Positions 1 to 9,350 of a stretch of DNA of 64,000 nt are shown here, piece after piece. The translations under genes and the position numbers were made by a program. The notes below the pieces were generated by a model. It was not told where the DNA came from. It saw nothing but the letters and a program-made list of their open reading frames with translations, and searched no databases. Location of the stretch: the NCBI RefSeq assembly GCF_030867145.1, contig NC_134422.1, forward strand, positions 11,852,531 to 11,916,530, given 5' to 3'. Each line of letters opens with the position of its first letter. The stretch's first letter is position 1. The DNA comes from Opisthocomus hoazin (taxonomy: Eukaryota > Chordata > Aves > Opisthocomiformes > Opisthocomidae).

Positions 1-2070
1 GTCGCTCTTTAAACAACACTTCTTCCATGCACAGGAGCAATGCATCCCCCTGAGAAAGAAATCTAGCAAAGGAGGCAGGAGACCTGCATGGTTAAACAAG
101 GAGCTTCTAGCGGAGATCAGGCAGAAGACAAAGGTCCATAGAATGTGGAAAGAGGGGCAGGCCAGTTGGGAAGAGTACAGAAACGTGATGAGAGCATGCA
201 GGGATGCGACGAGGAAGGCCAAGGCTCACCTGGAATTGAAGCTGGCAAGGGATGTCAAAAACAACAAGAAGGGCTTCTTCAACTACATCAGCAGCAAAAG
301 GAAGGCTAGGGACAACGTGGGGCCGCTGCTGAATGAGGCGGGTGTCCTGGTGACGGAGGATGCGAAGGCAGAGCTACTGAATGCCTTCTTTGCTTCAGTC
401 TTCAGTGCTAAGACTGGCCCTCAGGAATCCCAGGCCCCAGAGGTAAGAGAAGAAGCCTACAAAGAGGACGACTTTCCCTTGGTCGAGGAGGACTGTGTGA
501 GGGATCGCTTAAGTGATCTGGATGTCCACAAATCCATGGGCCCCAATGGAATGCACCCACGAGTGCTGAGGGAGCTGGCGGATGTCATTGCTGAGCCACT
601 CTCCATCATCTTTGAGAGGTCGTGGAGGACAGGAGAGGTGCCTGAGGACTGGAGAAAGGCCAATGTCACTCCAATCTTCAAAAAGGGCAAGAAGGAGGAC
701 CCAGGGAACTACAGGCCGGTCAGCCTCACCTCCATCCCGGGAAAGGTGATGGAGCAGCTTATCCTGGAGGCCATCATGAAGCAAGTGGAAGAAAAGAAGG
801 TTATCAGGAGTAGTCAGCATGGATTCACCAAGGGGAAATCATGCCTGACCAATCTGATAGCTTTCTACGATGACATGACTGGCTGGGTAGACGAAGAGAG
901 AGCCGTGGATGTTGTCTACCTTGACTTCAGCAAGGCTTTCGACACAGTCTCCCATGATATCCTCCTAGGGAAGCTGAGGAAGTTTGGGCTGGATGAGTGG
1001 TCGGTGAAGTGGATAGAGAACTGGCTGAATGGCAGAACTCAGAGGGTTGTCATCAGCGGCGCTGAGTCTAGTTGGAGGATGGTAACTAGTGGTGTCCCCC
1101 AGGGGTCAGTACTGGGCCCAGTCTTGTTAAACTTCTTCATCAGCGACCTGGATGAAGAGTTAGAATGTACCCTCAGCAAGTTTGCTGATGACACCAAACT
1201 GGGAGGAGTGGCTGATACACCAGAAGGCTGTGCTGCCATTCAGCGTGACCTGGATAGGCTGGAAATTTGGGCAGAGAGGAACCTGATGAGGTTCAACAAA
1301 GGCAAATGCAGGGTCCTGCATCTGGGGAGGAACAACCCTATGCACCAGTACAGGCTTGGGGTGGACCTGCTGGAGAGCAGCTCTGCGGAGAGGGACCTGG
1401 GTGTCCTGGTGGACGACAGGTTAACCATGAGCCAGCAGTGTGCCCTGACTGCCAAGAAAGCCAATGGGATCCTGGGGTGCATCAAGAAGAGTGTGGCCAG
1501 CAGGTCGAGGGAGGTTCTCCTTCCCCTCTACTCTGCCCTAGTGAGGCCTCATCTAGAGTACTGTGTCCAGTTCTGGGCTCCCCACTTCAAGAAAGATGAA
1601 GAGCTACTGGAGAGAGTCCAGCAGAGGGCTACAAGGATGATGAGGGGACTGGAACATCTCCCCTACGAGGAGAGGTTGAGGGAGCTGGGCTTGTTCAGCC
1701 TGAAGAAGAGAAGGCTGCAAGGGGACCTTGTAAATGCTTACAAATATCTGAAGGGTGGGTGTCAGGAGGATGGGGCCAAGCTCTTTTCAGTGGTGCCCAG
1801 TGACAGGACAAGGGGCAATGGGCACAAACTGAGGCACAGGAAGTTCCGTCTGAACATGAGGAAGAACTTCTTCCCTCTGAGGGTGACGGAGCACTGGAAC
1901 AGGCTGCCCAGGGAGGTTGTGGAGTCTCCTTCTCTGGAGATATTCAAGACCCGCCTGGACAAGGTCCTGTGCAGCCTACTGTAGGTGACCCTGCTTCGGC
2001 AGGAGGTTTGGACTAGATGACCCACAGAGGTCCCTTCCAACCCCTACTATTCTGTGATTCTGTGATTCTA
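1..2070 (+). mobile_element. CR1 LINE, 5' part outside the window, 3' end intact
   Basis: This is a chicken-repeat-1 type non-LTR retrotransposon copy. The window opens inside ORF2, in the linker before the reverse transcriptase, and the frame stays open to 1984. The 3' end is complete: a short UTR with the usual phrase ending in ggtcccttccaacccc, then the CR1 tail of 8-bp units ATTCTGTG at 2049-2056 and 2057-2064 plus a partial unit to 2070. The older CR1 at 2071 begins abruptly right after this tail, so this copy probably inserted into or beside it. CR1 integration usually leaves little or no target duplication, and none is obvious here. Confidence 0.93.
2..1984 (+). CDS. CR1 ORF2 reverse transcriptase, 5' partial, uninterrupted
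   Basis: This frame copies the element's RNA into DNA at the target site. It is open from position 2 to a TAG stop at 1982-1984, about 660 codons. The first internal Met is at 143, but the true ORF2 start lies outside the window. The upstream endonuclease domain is also outside. Visible RT motifs are [14 protein letters not shown] near 915-955, [20 protein letters not shown] near 1090-1150, and the catalytic FADD at 1181-1192, with both aspartates present. The C-terminal part, with [15 protein letters not shown] near 1875-1920, is the conserved CR1 tail region. There is no frameshift or internal stop, so the copy is young or recently active. A host-domesticated RT is an alternative, but nothing here supports it. 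Confidence 0.92.
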   Translation, partial: SLFKQHFFHAQEQCIPLRKKSSKGGRRPAWLNKELLAEIRQKTKVHRMWKEGQASWEEYRNVMRACRDATRKAKAHLELKLARDVKNNKKGFFNYISSKRKARDNVGPLLNEAGVLVTEDAKAELLNAFFASVFSAKTGPQESQAPEVREEAYKEDDFPLVEEDCVRDRLSDLDVHKSMGPNGMHPRVLRELADVIAEPLSIIFERSWRTGEVPEDWRKANVTPIFKKGKKEDPGNYRPVSLTSIPGKVMEQLILEAIMKQVEEKKVIRSSQHGFTKGKSCLTNLIAFYDDMTGWVDEERAVDVVYLDFSKAFDTVSHDILLGKLRKFGLDEWSVKWIENWLNGRTQRVVISGAESSWRMVTSGVPQGSVLGPVLLNFFISDLDEELECTLSKFADDTKLGGVADTPEGCAAIQRDLDRLEIWAERNLMRFNKGKCRVLHLGRNNPMHQYRLGVDLLESSSAERDLGVLVDDRLTMSQQCALTAKKANGILGCIKKSVASRSREVLLPLYSALVRPHLEYCVQFWAPHFKKDEELLERVQQRATRMMRGLEHLPYEERLRELGLFSLKKRRLQGDLVNAYKYLKGGCQEDGAKLFSVVPSDRTRGNGHKLRHRKFRLNMRKNFFPLRVTEHWNRLPREVVESPSLEIFKTRLDKVLCSLL

Positions 2071-3424
2071 TAGTCATCTAGGAGAAATCTCTGGATTGGT
2101 AGCCCTGGTCCTTATGGGAGATTTCAACTTCCCAGACATCAGCTGGGAATACCATACTGCTGTGATGAACAAGTCTGGGAAATTCTTGAAGTTTGCGGAG
2201 GATAACTTCCTGTTACAAGTACTCAGTGAGCCAACTAGGAAAGATGTCCTCCTAGGCTTGCTATTTGTCAATAGAGAAGGACCTGTGGGAGATGTGATGG
2301 TAGGTGGTGGTCTTAGCCACAGTGATCACAAAATGGTCGAGTTTAAAATTTTCAGTGTAATGAGAAAAAAGGACAACAGAGTTGCTACCCTGGATTTCGA
2401 GCAAGCAAACTTGAAGCTATTCAGGGAGCTACTTAGCAGTGTCCCGGGAATCTGCTTTTGAGGGCTTAGGTGTCCATGAGTGCTGGCCACTTTTTAAGAA
2501 CAACCTTTTAGAAGCAGAGGAGCAGGCAATTCCAGGGTGTTGAAAGTCAAGCAAGTGGGGCAGCAGACCAGCTTGGCTGAGTAGGGAACTCCTTGTGGAG
2601 CTCAAGAGGAAAAAGAAATTGTATGATCTCTGGAAGCAAGGTCAGGCTTTGCAGGAAGAGTACAGAGCTGTGGTGTGTATGTACAAGGAGAAGACATGAA
2701 AGGCCAAAGCTCAGTTAGAGTTGAAACTGGCCAGTGTTGCATCAGACAACAAGAAGGGCTTTTTTAAGTTAACAGCAAGAGGAGGTCTAAAGAAAACACT
2801 GGGCTGATGCTTGTTGAAGATGGTCATCTGACTAACAGGGATGAAAAAAAACCTGAGGCATTCTATGGTTTTTTTGCCTCAGTCTTTAATAATGCTGATA
2901 GACCTTGGGCTGCCCTGTCCTCTGAGTCAGAGGACCATGAGTGAGGGAACAGTGACTTTCCGTTTGTGGACAGTGAAATTGTCAGTGACTGGCTGCATCA
3001 TCTGAATGTTCACAAGTCCACAGGGCCTGATGAGATTCTTCCCAGAGTACTGAAGGAGCTAGTGGACGTTATGGCAGGACCCTTCTTGATCACCTACAAA
3101 AGATCTTGGGAGTCTCGGGAGGTCCCTGCCTACTGGAAGCTAGCCAATGCTATTTCAAGCTACAAAAAGGGCATGAGGGAAGATTCAGTGAACTACAGAC
3201 CTGTTAGTCTAACCTTTGTTCCTGGAAAAAATATGGAGAAAATTATACTGGGTACTACTGAAAAGCATTTAAAGAACAATGCAGTCATCAGGCACAGTCT
3301 ACCTGGGTTTGTGATGGGAAAGTCCTCTTGACCTAATTTGATATCCTGCTAATAAGGTCACCCAGCTAATGGATGATGGGAAGGCAGTGGATGTAGTTTT
3401 TCTGGATTTTAATAAGGTTTTTAA
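2071..3424 (+). mobile_element. Older degraded CR1, segment 1 (endonuclease end to RT)
   Basis: This is a second and clearly older CR1 in the same orientation. It starts in the end of the endonuclease domain, with a GDFNFPDISW motif near 2115-2150, and runs into the RT. Open pieces at 2096-2461 and 2966-3331 are separated by stops and frameshifts. The second piece matches the RT of the first CR1 (LNVHKSTGPDEILPRVLKEL). The segment breaks off at about 3424, after FLDFNKVFN, where a reversed CR1 tail is inserted. It resumes at about 3713. Confidence 0.88.
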
Positions 3425-3712
3425 TAGAATCATAGAATGTTTTGGGTTGGAAGGGACCTTGAAGATCATCTAGTTCCAATTCCCCTGCCACGGGCAGGGA
3501 CACCTTCCACTAGACCAGGTTGCTCAGAGCCCCGTCCAGCCTGGCCTTGAACACTTCCAGGGAGGGGGCATCCACAACTTCTCTGGGCAACCTGTGCCAG
3601 GGCCTCACCACCCTCATGGTGAAGAATTTCCTCCTAATGTCTAATCTAAATTTGCCCTCTTTTAGTTTAGAGCCATTCCCCAGTTTTGATACTATTTCCA
3701 CAGCCTTTCCCA
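3425..3712 (-). mobile_element. Short 5'-truncated CR1 tail, reverse orientation
   Basis: On the plus strand this begins with the reversed CR1 end (aatcatagaatg...ttgggttggaagggacc) and continues with the complement of the ORF2 C-terminus. On the minus strand, LDIRRKFFTMRVVRPWHRLP can be read. Only about 290 bp remain, a typical severe 5' truncation. It interrupts the older CR1 in the RT finger/palm region. The host coding sequence resumes near 3713 with FDTVPHGVLLSKL, so the boundary is known to within a few bases. Confidence 0.88.
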
Positions 3713-3812
3713 CAATTTTGATACTGTTCCTCACGGCGTCCTTCTGAGCAAGTTGTCCAAATGTGAGATGAGCCCGTTCATGGTGCGCTGGGTGAAGAAC
3801 TGGTTGAAGGGC
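3713..3812 (+). mobile_element. Older degraded CR1, segment 2
   Basis: This is a hundred-base island of the older CR1 between the reversed CR1 tail and the solo LTR. It encodes FDTVPHGVLLSKL...VRWVKNWLKG, which lines up with positions 939-1032 of the first CR1. It stops at the LTR edge. Confidence 0.85.
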
Positions 3813-4421
3813 TGTCGTGGTTAAACCTGGCAGCCAGCAAACAGGACCATGCAGCTGCACTCGCTCCATCCTCCCGCAGTGGGATGGGAAGGAGAATGGA
3901 CAAAAAGTAAAACTCGTGGATTGAGATAAAGACAGTTCAATAAGGCAACAAAGAAAGCAATACTACTAATGCTACTAATAAAGAACATGCAAAACAAGCT
4001 GTACACAATACAATTTTTCTCACCACCTGATGACCAACTGCACAGCCAGTTCCTAAGTAGTGATTGCAGAACCCATGGATTTCCCAGAACTCGTGGATTT
4101 CACGGAACTCACAGAAAAAGTTTGAACACATGGAAAAGAAGAGAGTTCCGGCCCTGTGGCCAGCCTCCATTTATAAACCGAGCATGATGTCTATGGTATG
4201 GAATATTTCCATTGGCCAGCTTGGACTAGCTGCCTGGCTGTGCTCCCTCCCAGCTCGTGTACACCTGCTCATTAGCTGAGCAGGGGAGACAGGAAAAAGT
4301 CCTTGATTTCTTAGCAACAACTGAAAACCTCTGTGTCTTATCAACACTCTTCTCATACTAAATCCAAAACACAGCAGCTATTGGGAAGAAAATTAACTCT
4401 ATCCCAGCCGAAACCAGGACA
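3813..4421 (-). mobile_element. Solo ERV long terminal repeat (about 609 bp)
   Basis: This LTR is bounded by TGTCGTGG on the plus strand (3813) and CCAGGACA (ending 4421). On the minus strand it therefore starts TGTCCTGGTTTC and ends CCACGACA, a common avian ERV LTR pattern. On the minus strand a TATAAA lies at 4170-4175, which supports minus orientation. No internal retroviral sequence flanks it, so it is a solo LTR left by LTR-LTR recombination. It sits inside the older CR1. No short target duplication is seen at the edges (ends AGGGC on the left, CACTA on the right). Confidence 0.85.
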
Positions 4422-5282
4422 CACTATTAGCAAGTTTGCTGACAATACCAAACTGGGAGGTGCTATTGACTGTCTTGAGGGACATGAGGCCTTGCAGAGG
4501 GATCTGGACAGATTGGAGCACTGGGCAATGATTAACGGGATGAAAATCAGCAAGTCCAAATGCCGGATTCTGACCTAGGATGGAGTAATGCTGGGCACAA
4601 GTACAAATTGGGAGAGGAGTGGCTGGAGAGCAGCCCTGCAGAAAGAGACCTGGGGGTGCTGGGTGGCAGCAGGCTCAATGGGAGCCGGCCGTGTGCCCTG
4701 GCAGCCCGGAGGGCAAACTGCACCCCGGGATCATCAAACACAGCGTGACCGGCCGGTCGAGAGGGGATTATCCAGCGTTGGTGCGGCCTCACCTTGAGTA
4801 CTGTGTGCAGCGCTGGGCCCCACCATTTAAACAGGATGTGAAGGTCCTTGAACGTGTCCAGAGGTGGGCAATGAACCTGGTGCAAGGGCTGGAAGGCATG
4901 TCCTGTGAGGAGTGGCTGAGGACTCTGGGCTTATCTATTTTGGAGCAAAGGAGGCTGAGGGGCGATCTCACAGCTCTCTGCAGTGTCCTGAGGAGGGGAT
5001 GTGGAGATGGAGGTGCTGAGCTCTCCTCCCTAGTACCCAGTCACAGGATGCTTGGGAATGGATCGAAGCTGGACCAGGGGAGGTTTAGATTGGACATCAG
5101 GGAGCATTTCTTTACCGAGAGGGTAGTCAAACACTGGAACAGGCTTGCTAGAGAGGTGGTCAATGCCCCAAGCCTGTCAGGACAATAATAACATGCTTTT
5201 AGTCAGCCCTGACATGGTCAGGCAGTTGGACTAGATGATAGCTGCAGGTCCCTTACAGCTGAACTACTCCATTCTGTCCCTA
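4422..5282 (+). mobile_element. Older degraded CR1, segment 3 (RT palm to 3' end)
   Basis: The older CR1 resumes inside the RT palm at SKFADNTKLGG. The second catalytic aspartate of FADD is asparagine here (codon at 4444-4446), so the enzyme would be inactive. The frame then breaks several times. The C-terminal region (LDIREHFFTERVVKHWNRLA, near 5090-5150) and a worn 3' end (tggactagatgata...attctgtccc) follow. Compared with the first CR1, about 140 bp between the NWLKG and SKFAD codons are missing at the LTR junction. Confidence 0.88.
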
Positions 5283-5349
5283 GGGAATAGGAGCAGAGTC
5301 TCTGATTCTTTTAAGAACAGAGAACAGTATTTGTATTTCTAAAGGTGCT

Positions 5350-6673
5350 CCTCATGCCATGGGCTCTGTATCTAACAGGGCTGTATCAGTAGCCAGCAAG
5401 GATTTTTCCCAAGGCAAATACTGCGACTGGGAACCTTGCCACCCCTTTCATCCGAATGATATAGGAGTTAATTGGACTTTATCAGGAACTCGCTGCTACA
5501 GTCCCATTGATATCCTCTCTCTCTATGTCCCGTATGTAGGCTCCTGGTATCACGGGGCCGATAGCCTGATATTCTGAAACACTGCGTATCAATAAATGAA
5601 ATACTTCTTCATTAATAAGTGCCCATGCCCAGGTAGCACGGCTCTTTAACAGACCATGTAAGGGTCAAGCAATTATACCAAACTCTGGAAAATGTTCTTG
5701 CCAGAATCCTACAGTTCCCACAATGATCACGCATGATTTGGACCTTACTGGGGGAATCACTTCCATTTAAAATGTCATCTCTGATTCCCTAGCTAAAGCC
5801 TGGTGTGACAACGGAGGGCTATGTTTTCACCCTTGGGGTAATTGGGTAAAAGCAACCTGTATTTTGCCCCAGGTAAAAGTGAATCTCTCTTTATCGTCAG
5901 GTTGTAAAGGGACTGCAGCAAACATATCTTTTATATCCAAGGCAGCCATCCAAGGCTGGGCTGCTTGCTCTATAGAAAAAGTAAGATTTGTAATAGAGGG
6001 CACAGCCGCACATAAGGGTCCAATATTTTCATTTCATTGACCACAGTCTACCATGAAACACCAGGTGCTGTTAGGCTCACAGACAGGCCGTACGGGGGAG
6101 TTATATGCTGAATGATTTTTCTGGATAATAGCCCATTGTCCTAAATCCTGGATGAGAGCAGTTATGCTTTGTGAGGTTTCAGGGCTAATGCAGTACTGTC
6201 ATATGTGGGTGAAGGGATTTTTAGGTTACTTGGGTGCTGCATCTAGCAGAAAAGCAGTAGCCTCCACAGCAGGTATTTTATCAATAGAAATTAGAGTTCT
6301 GGTCTGAGAGTTTGAGAGCCTAATGGAGTATTAATAGTTTGGCATTTTAATATATCCGTACTCAAAATACTTAAAAGCCCTACTCCCACTATGGGTCTCA
6401 GTCTCCTCCCACCAGGCAGAGCCAATTTTATCCTGGCTCTCATCTTTTCCCAGTAATCACTACTATAGAAATCCTTTCTCGAGATTTCTGAATTAACCCA
6501 GGGGCATCCTCAGCTTTAATCCTTGATATTGAGGCTCCTGTAGCCATAAGAAAAGAGACAGAGTATTTGCCATTCACTATTAATGTTATACAGGGGTGCT
6601 AATATTAATTAAAAAAATTTTGGCCATCTGGGAGGGCTCGTTGGGTTTCCCTGGGCCAACAGTAGGAGCTCCT
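5350..6673 (-). pseudogene. ERVL-like pro-pol remnant, multiply broken
   Basis: This follows the gag frame on the minus strand. A protease-like stretch (VNGKYSVSFLMATGAS, about 6531-6580) keeps the TGA core, but the position of the catalytic aspartate is alanine (codon 6542-6544). The frame ends at a stop shortly afterwards. RT pieces are readable in shifting frames: MAALDIKDMFAAVPL near 5930 and FTQLPQG followed by an in-frame stop near 5840. About 5750 the sequence jumps from ARESEM to VGTVGFWQEHFPEFG, so the palm segment that should carry the YxDD-type motif is deleted. The connection region fades out by about 5350. No integrase, env or 3' LTR follows. It cannot encode working enzymes. Confidence 0.8.
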
Positions 6674-8233
6674 CTATTCATTTTCTGGTAGCGGGGTCGG
6701 GGGACCAGACAGAACAAGGTTATCTGGGATGGGGGAAGCAGAGGGACTAACGCTGCCCGGCCCCTCCCCTGCCCCAGGGCTGCTGGAGCGGCCCACATCC
6801 CGCTTATCCCACAGTCTCTGCAAGACGAACATGGGCATCCCCTCTAACTGGCCTGCTGTGAAGCCGATCCCTCGCAGGAGGTCCCGTAAGCGCCTCTGTT
6901 CCAGATCACGCTCCTGTTTGCTAGGGAGTTGTTTCGTGTCGGATTGATTAAGTTTGGCATTTTGAGCCTTTTGTCCCTTATTCTTACTCCTCTGACCCCC
7001 CTTCACCATCTGGATGACCCTGAGCGGACCTTCCCTTTTACAGACTACCATTTCGGGGGTGCTTCCCCGTCTTCGTCGCCTCCCCATAAGGGCCGTCCAG
7101 TTTTGCAGCCCTTGGGTCATTATGGTGTTCCAGTCCCAGGTTTCATGGCGTAACATCAAGGCCAGGTTTTTCGGCCCCCCGGGTGCTGCATTTCTCAGGA
7201 GTTTCAGTTTCCCCGCTGCTGTGGCTGGCACAGCCATCATGTCCTGGGGTATATCCCCTTGTCCCTTAAGGACATCCCGAGCAGCCAGCCTCATCGCCCA
7301 GCCAGAAAACCCAGCGGGAGTACTCCAGGGCGGGGGAGGGAGGTATCCCCGTGGTCCCGGCATTTTTCTGACAGCATGTATTATGGAAGATAACAGGGAG
7401 AAGGTATTCAGTTTGGCCTCTGCATCAGGGTTTAGGAGAAATATTCTTCCTCCCAGGAATATTTGTCTGGCCTCAGCCTGATTAAGGACCACGGTTCCAG
7501 CCCCGAGCTGGTAGCACCGTGCCACCCACCCCACCCAGTCCTCGTAGGGCTTTTTGCCGTACTGCAAGGACAGCTGCCTTAGCTGTTCTGCGTTAAAACT
7601 CACAGCAGTCATCGTGACCCCAGGCGTCGGGGGAGCGCCTTCTTCTCCAGCAGGAGCTGGGAGCTGGACCGGGGAAGCTTTAGCGCTCGGGTACAGGGAG
7701 GCTGCGTTATCCGGACGATGCTCAGGTAATGAAGCGGGGGTGGAAGACCTGCTGCCAGAATCAAAGCCCTCCTCCTCATTATCCATTTTCAGTATGTGTA
7801 TCTTTTCAATGACCTCGCTCTCCGAGACCAGGCATGTAGACTCTTGCTCTAGCTGTTGTATAGCCAGAGGTCTGAGGTTCGTTTCTAATTGCCTTGGTAA
7901 TTCTATTTGATTCAGGAAAAAACTATGGGATTCAACAGCACCTGTTTGTGCTTCTGCATCCTTGGCTTGCTGTAAAGCTTCCAGTTCCTGCCTAGCAGCA
8001 GTAAACAAAGCACCCGCGGCTGCCAATGCCTCTGTGAGAAGCCCGATGAAGGCTTCCTTGCCGTCCTTTCCTTTGCATTTCTGAGCATCCTGCCACTTCT
8101 GAAACTCCTCTCGCAGTGCTTCCCAATTCCACCAGTTCTCAGACACCCAATCCCTGTCCCACTGAGGGGTTTTCCACCCCTTAGCCTCTTGCCATTTTAG
8201 CTGCTCTTCTACTGCCTGCTCCCAAGTGTCCAT
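6674..8233 (-). CDS. Endogenous retrovirus gag-like polyprotein, frame intact
   Basis: This is the structural (capsid-forming) polyprotein of an ERVL-like element. The first ATG is at 8233, giving 519 residues and a TAG stop at 6674-6676. The frame itself is open further upstream, through the primer-binding site, to a GTG at 8266. The N-terminus is rich in tryptophan (WEQAVEEQLKWQEAKGW, then SENWWNWEALREEF). The middle has a capsid-like block (YEDWVGWVARCYQLGAGTVV and ILHAVR-like, then a PPPPW motif). Near the C-terminus is a basic patch (KGGQRSKNKGQKAQNAK) in place of zinc knuckles: no CCHC box is present. Assignment as gag rests on position between the primer-binding site and pro-pol and on composition. 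It has no stop or frameshift although the adjoining pro-pol is wrecked. Confidence 0.78.
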   Translation of the reverse strand: MDTWEQAVEEQLKWQEAKGWKTPQWDRDWVSENWWNWEALREEFQKWQDAQKCKGKDGKEAFIGLLTEALAAAGALFTAARQELEALQQAKDAEAQTGAVESHSFFLNQIELPRQLETNLRPLAIQQLEQESTCLVSESEVIEKIHILKMDNEEEGFDSGSRSSTPASLPEHRPDNAASLYPSAKASPVQLPAPAGEEGAPPTPGVTMTAVSFNAEQLRQLSLQYGKKPYEDWVGWVARCYQLGAGTVVLNQAEARQIFLGGRIFLLNPDAEAKLNTFSLLSSIIHAVRKMPGPRGYLPPPPWSTPAGFSGWAMRLAARDVLKGQGDIPQDMMAVPATAAGKLKLLRNAAPGGPKNLALMLRHETWDWNTIMTQGLQNWTALMGRRRRRGSTPEMVVCKREGPLRVIQMVKGGQRSKNKGQKAQNAKLNQSDTKQLPSKQERDLEQRRLRDLLRGIGFTAGQLEGMPMFVLQRLWDKRDVGRSSSPGAGEGPGSVSPSASPIPDNLVLSGPPTPLPENE

Positions 8234-8250
8234 GTCTTGTGTATCACAGA

Positions 8251-8268
8251 ACCCCTCTTCTGACACCA
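8251..8268 (-). other. Primer-binding site, tRNA-Leu type
   Basis: On the minus strand these 18 bases read TGGTGTCAGAAGAGGGGT. They begin with the TGG that pairs with a tRNA CCA end and resemble the leucine-tRNA primer site that gave the ERVL group its name. The LTR edge lies five bases upstream (GGCA then TTAAC). The gag frame is open through the site. Confidence 0.72.
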
Positions 8269-8273
8269 GTTAA

Positions 8274-9350
8274 TGCCACAACCCAGAAGGGTTACCTGGC
8301 CTGCAGGTGTGCAAAGATTGCAACCACTTGCAGGTTTGTAGGACTCTGTCATGCACAGAGACACGGAGGATTTCTTACCTACAGTCTTTACTTCATTACA
8401 GTTTACTACTATCAAGGCAAGTATATTTACGATTGGCAAAACAAGTATATCTATACTACAAACTGTTACAAATTACTATCAGAAAGCAAACATTTATTTC
8501 CACAGCAGCAGCAACCAATATTAGCGACAAGCCTATATTTCAATATTACAAATTACTGCAGAATTACCACTAGTAAGCAGTAAATATACTTATCAGGAAT
8601 TACTTACATGCAGGCCTTTTTATATATATAGATATGTATATCGAAAAGTGTTACCAGTACGAAGTGCTCATCAAACCTGTGCCAGAAGCGGGGCCAGTCG
8701 ACAGCGGATGAAGTCTCGCTTGGATGATGATCCGCGTCACGGAGCCCCGAGTCAGGCAGGCATCCCTGGCGAGGGTCCACTCTGACGAGGAAATGTCGTG
8801 GAGAAAAGGGGTTCCTGTGCAGGAAAGAGGCTCCTTGTTGAGTAAAAAGTGAGTCCTTTTTATATCACAGAGACATAAAGGGGCGTAGGACCCCACCACC
8901 CAGAACAGCCAACAGATGCTGCCAATTTCTGTTTTTCACCTGGCACAGCCAATAACTGGTGATGTTTTCTATTCTCTCAGACCAATTTTTGTTTTATCAG
9001 ACTGTTTTTCTGTTCTATCAGTTAGAACAGCCAATGGCAGTTACAAATGCTTACTTTCTCAGGATGTTTTCCCCCTTTTCCACAATTTTTGTTCATCTCT
9101 CCGGATGATAAGTTGCTGTTACAGCTCCTTGTTTTTGCACTTATCAGTGATATCTTGGGATGTCTCTGGTTTCTCAGTACCCAGCTGCACTTCAAAGATG
9201 CCAGCTGTGCTCCTCAAGGCTGCTTCTGGTTCCCAGGCCTGGTTCCCAGGCTGGCAGACATTTTCTCTGTCAGTATTTGAGCAAAGGTGGTCTTCTGTTC
9301 AATATTTTCCCCCTTATAACTAGGTTGCTTTTTGGGCTGCTGCCATCATT
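8274..9350 (-). mobile_element. 5' LTR of the ERVL-like provirus (outer edge uncertain)
   Basis: The inner edge is set by the primer-binding site: on the minus strand the LTR ends GGGTTGTGGCA at 8274. Two TATA-like boxes read on the minus strand. One is at about 8616-8626 (tatataaaaagg) and the other at 8855-8866 (gatataaaaagg). An AATAAA signal on the minus strand (plus TTTATT at 8493-8498) lies about 120 bases after the nearer TATA box, so R and U5 probably occupy about 8590-8274. U3 extends rightwards. I could not find a convincing outer TG, so 9350 is only an estimate. No matching LTR is present on the pol side. Confidence 0.55.

Noticed and set aside
5359-5577. Plus-strand 72-codon frame that looks a little like an envelope fragment
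   Set aside because: The minus strand of the same bases continues the provirus pol connection region, so this is its antisense shadow.
8916-9323. Plus-strand 135-codon frame next to the provirus
   Set aside because: It lies antisense in the likely LTR U3, is rich in Ser/Phe/Cys and matches nothing I recognise.
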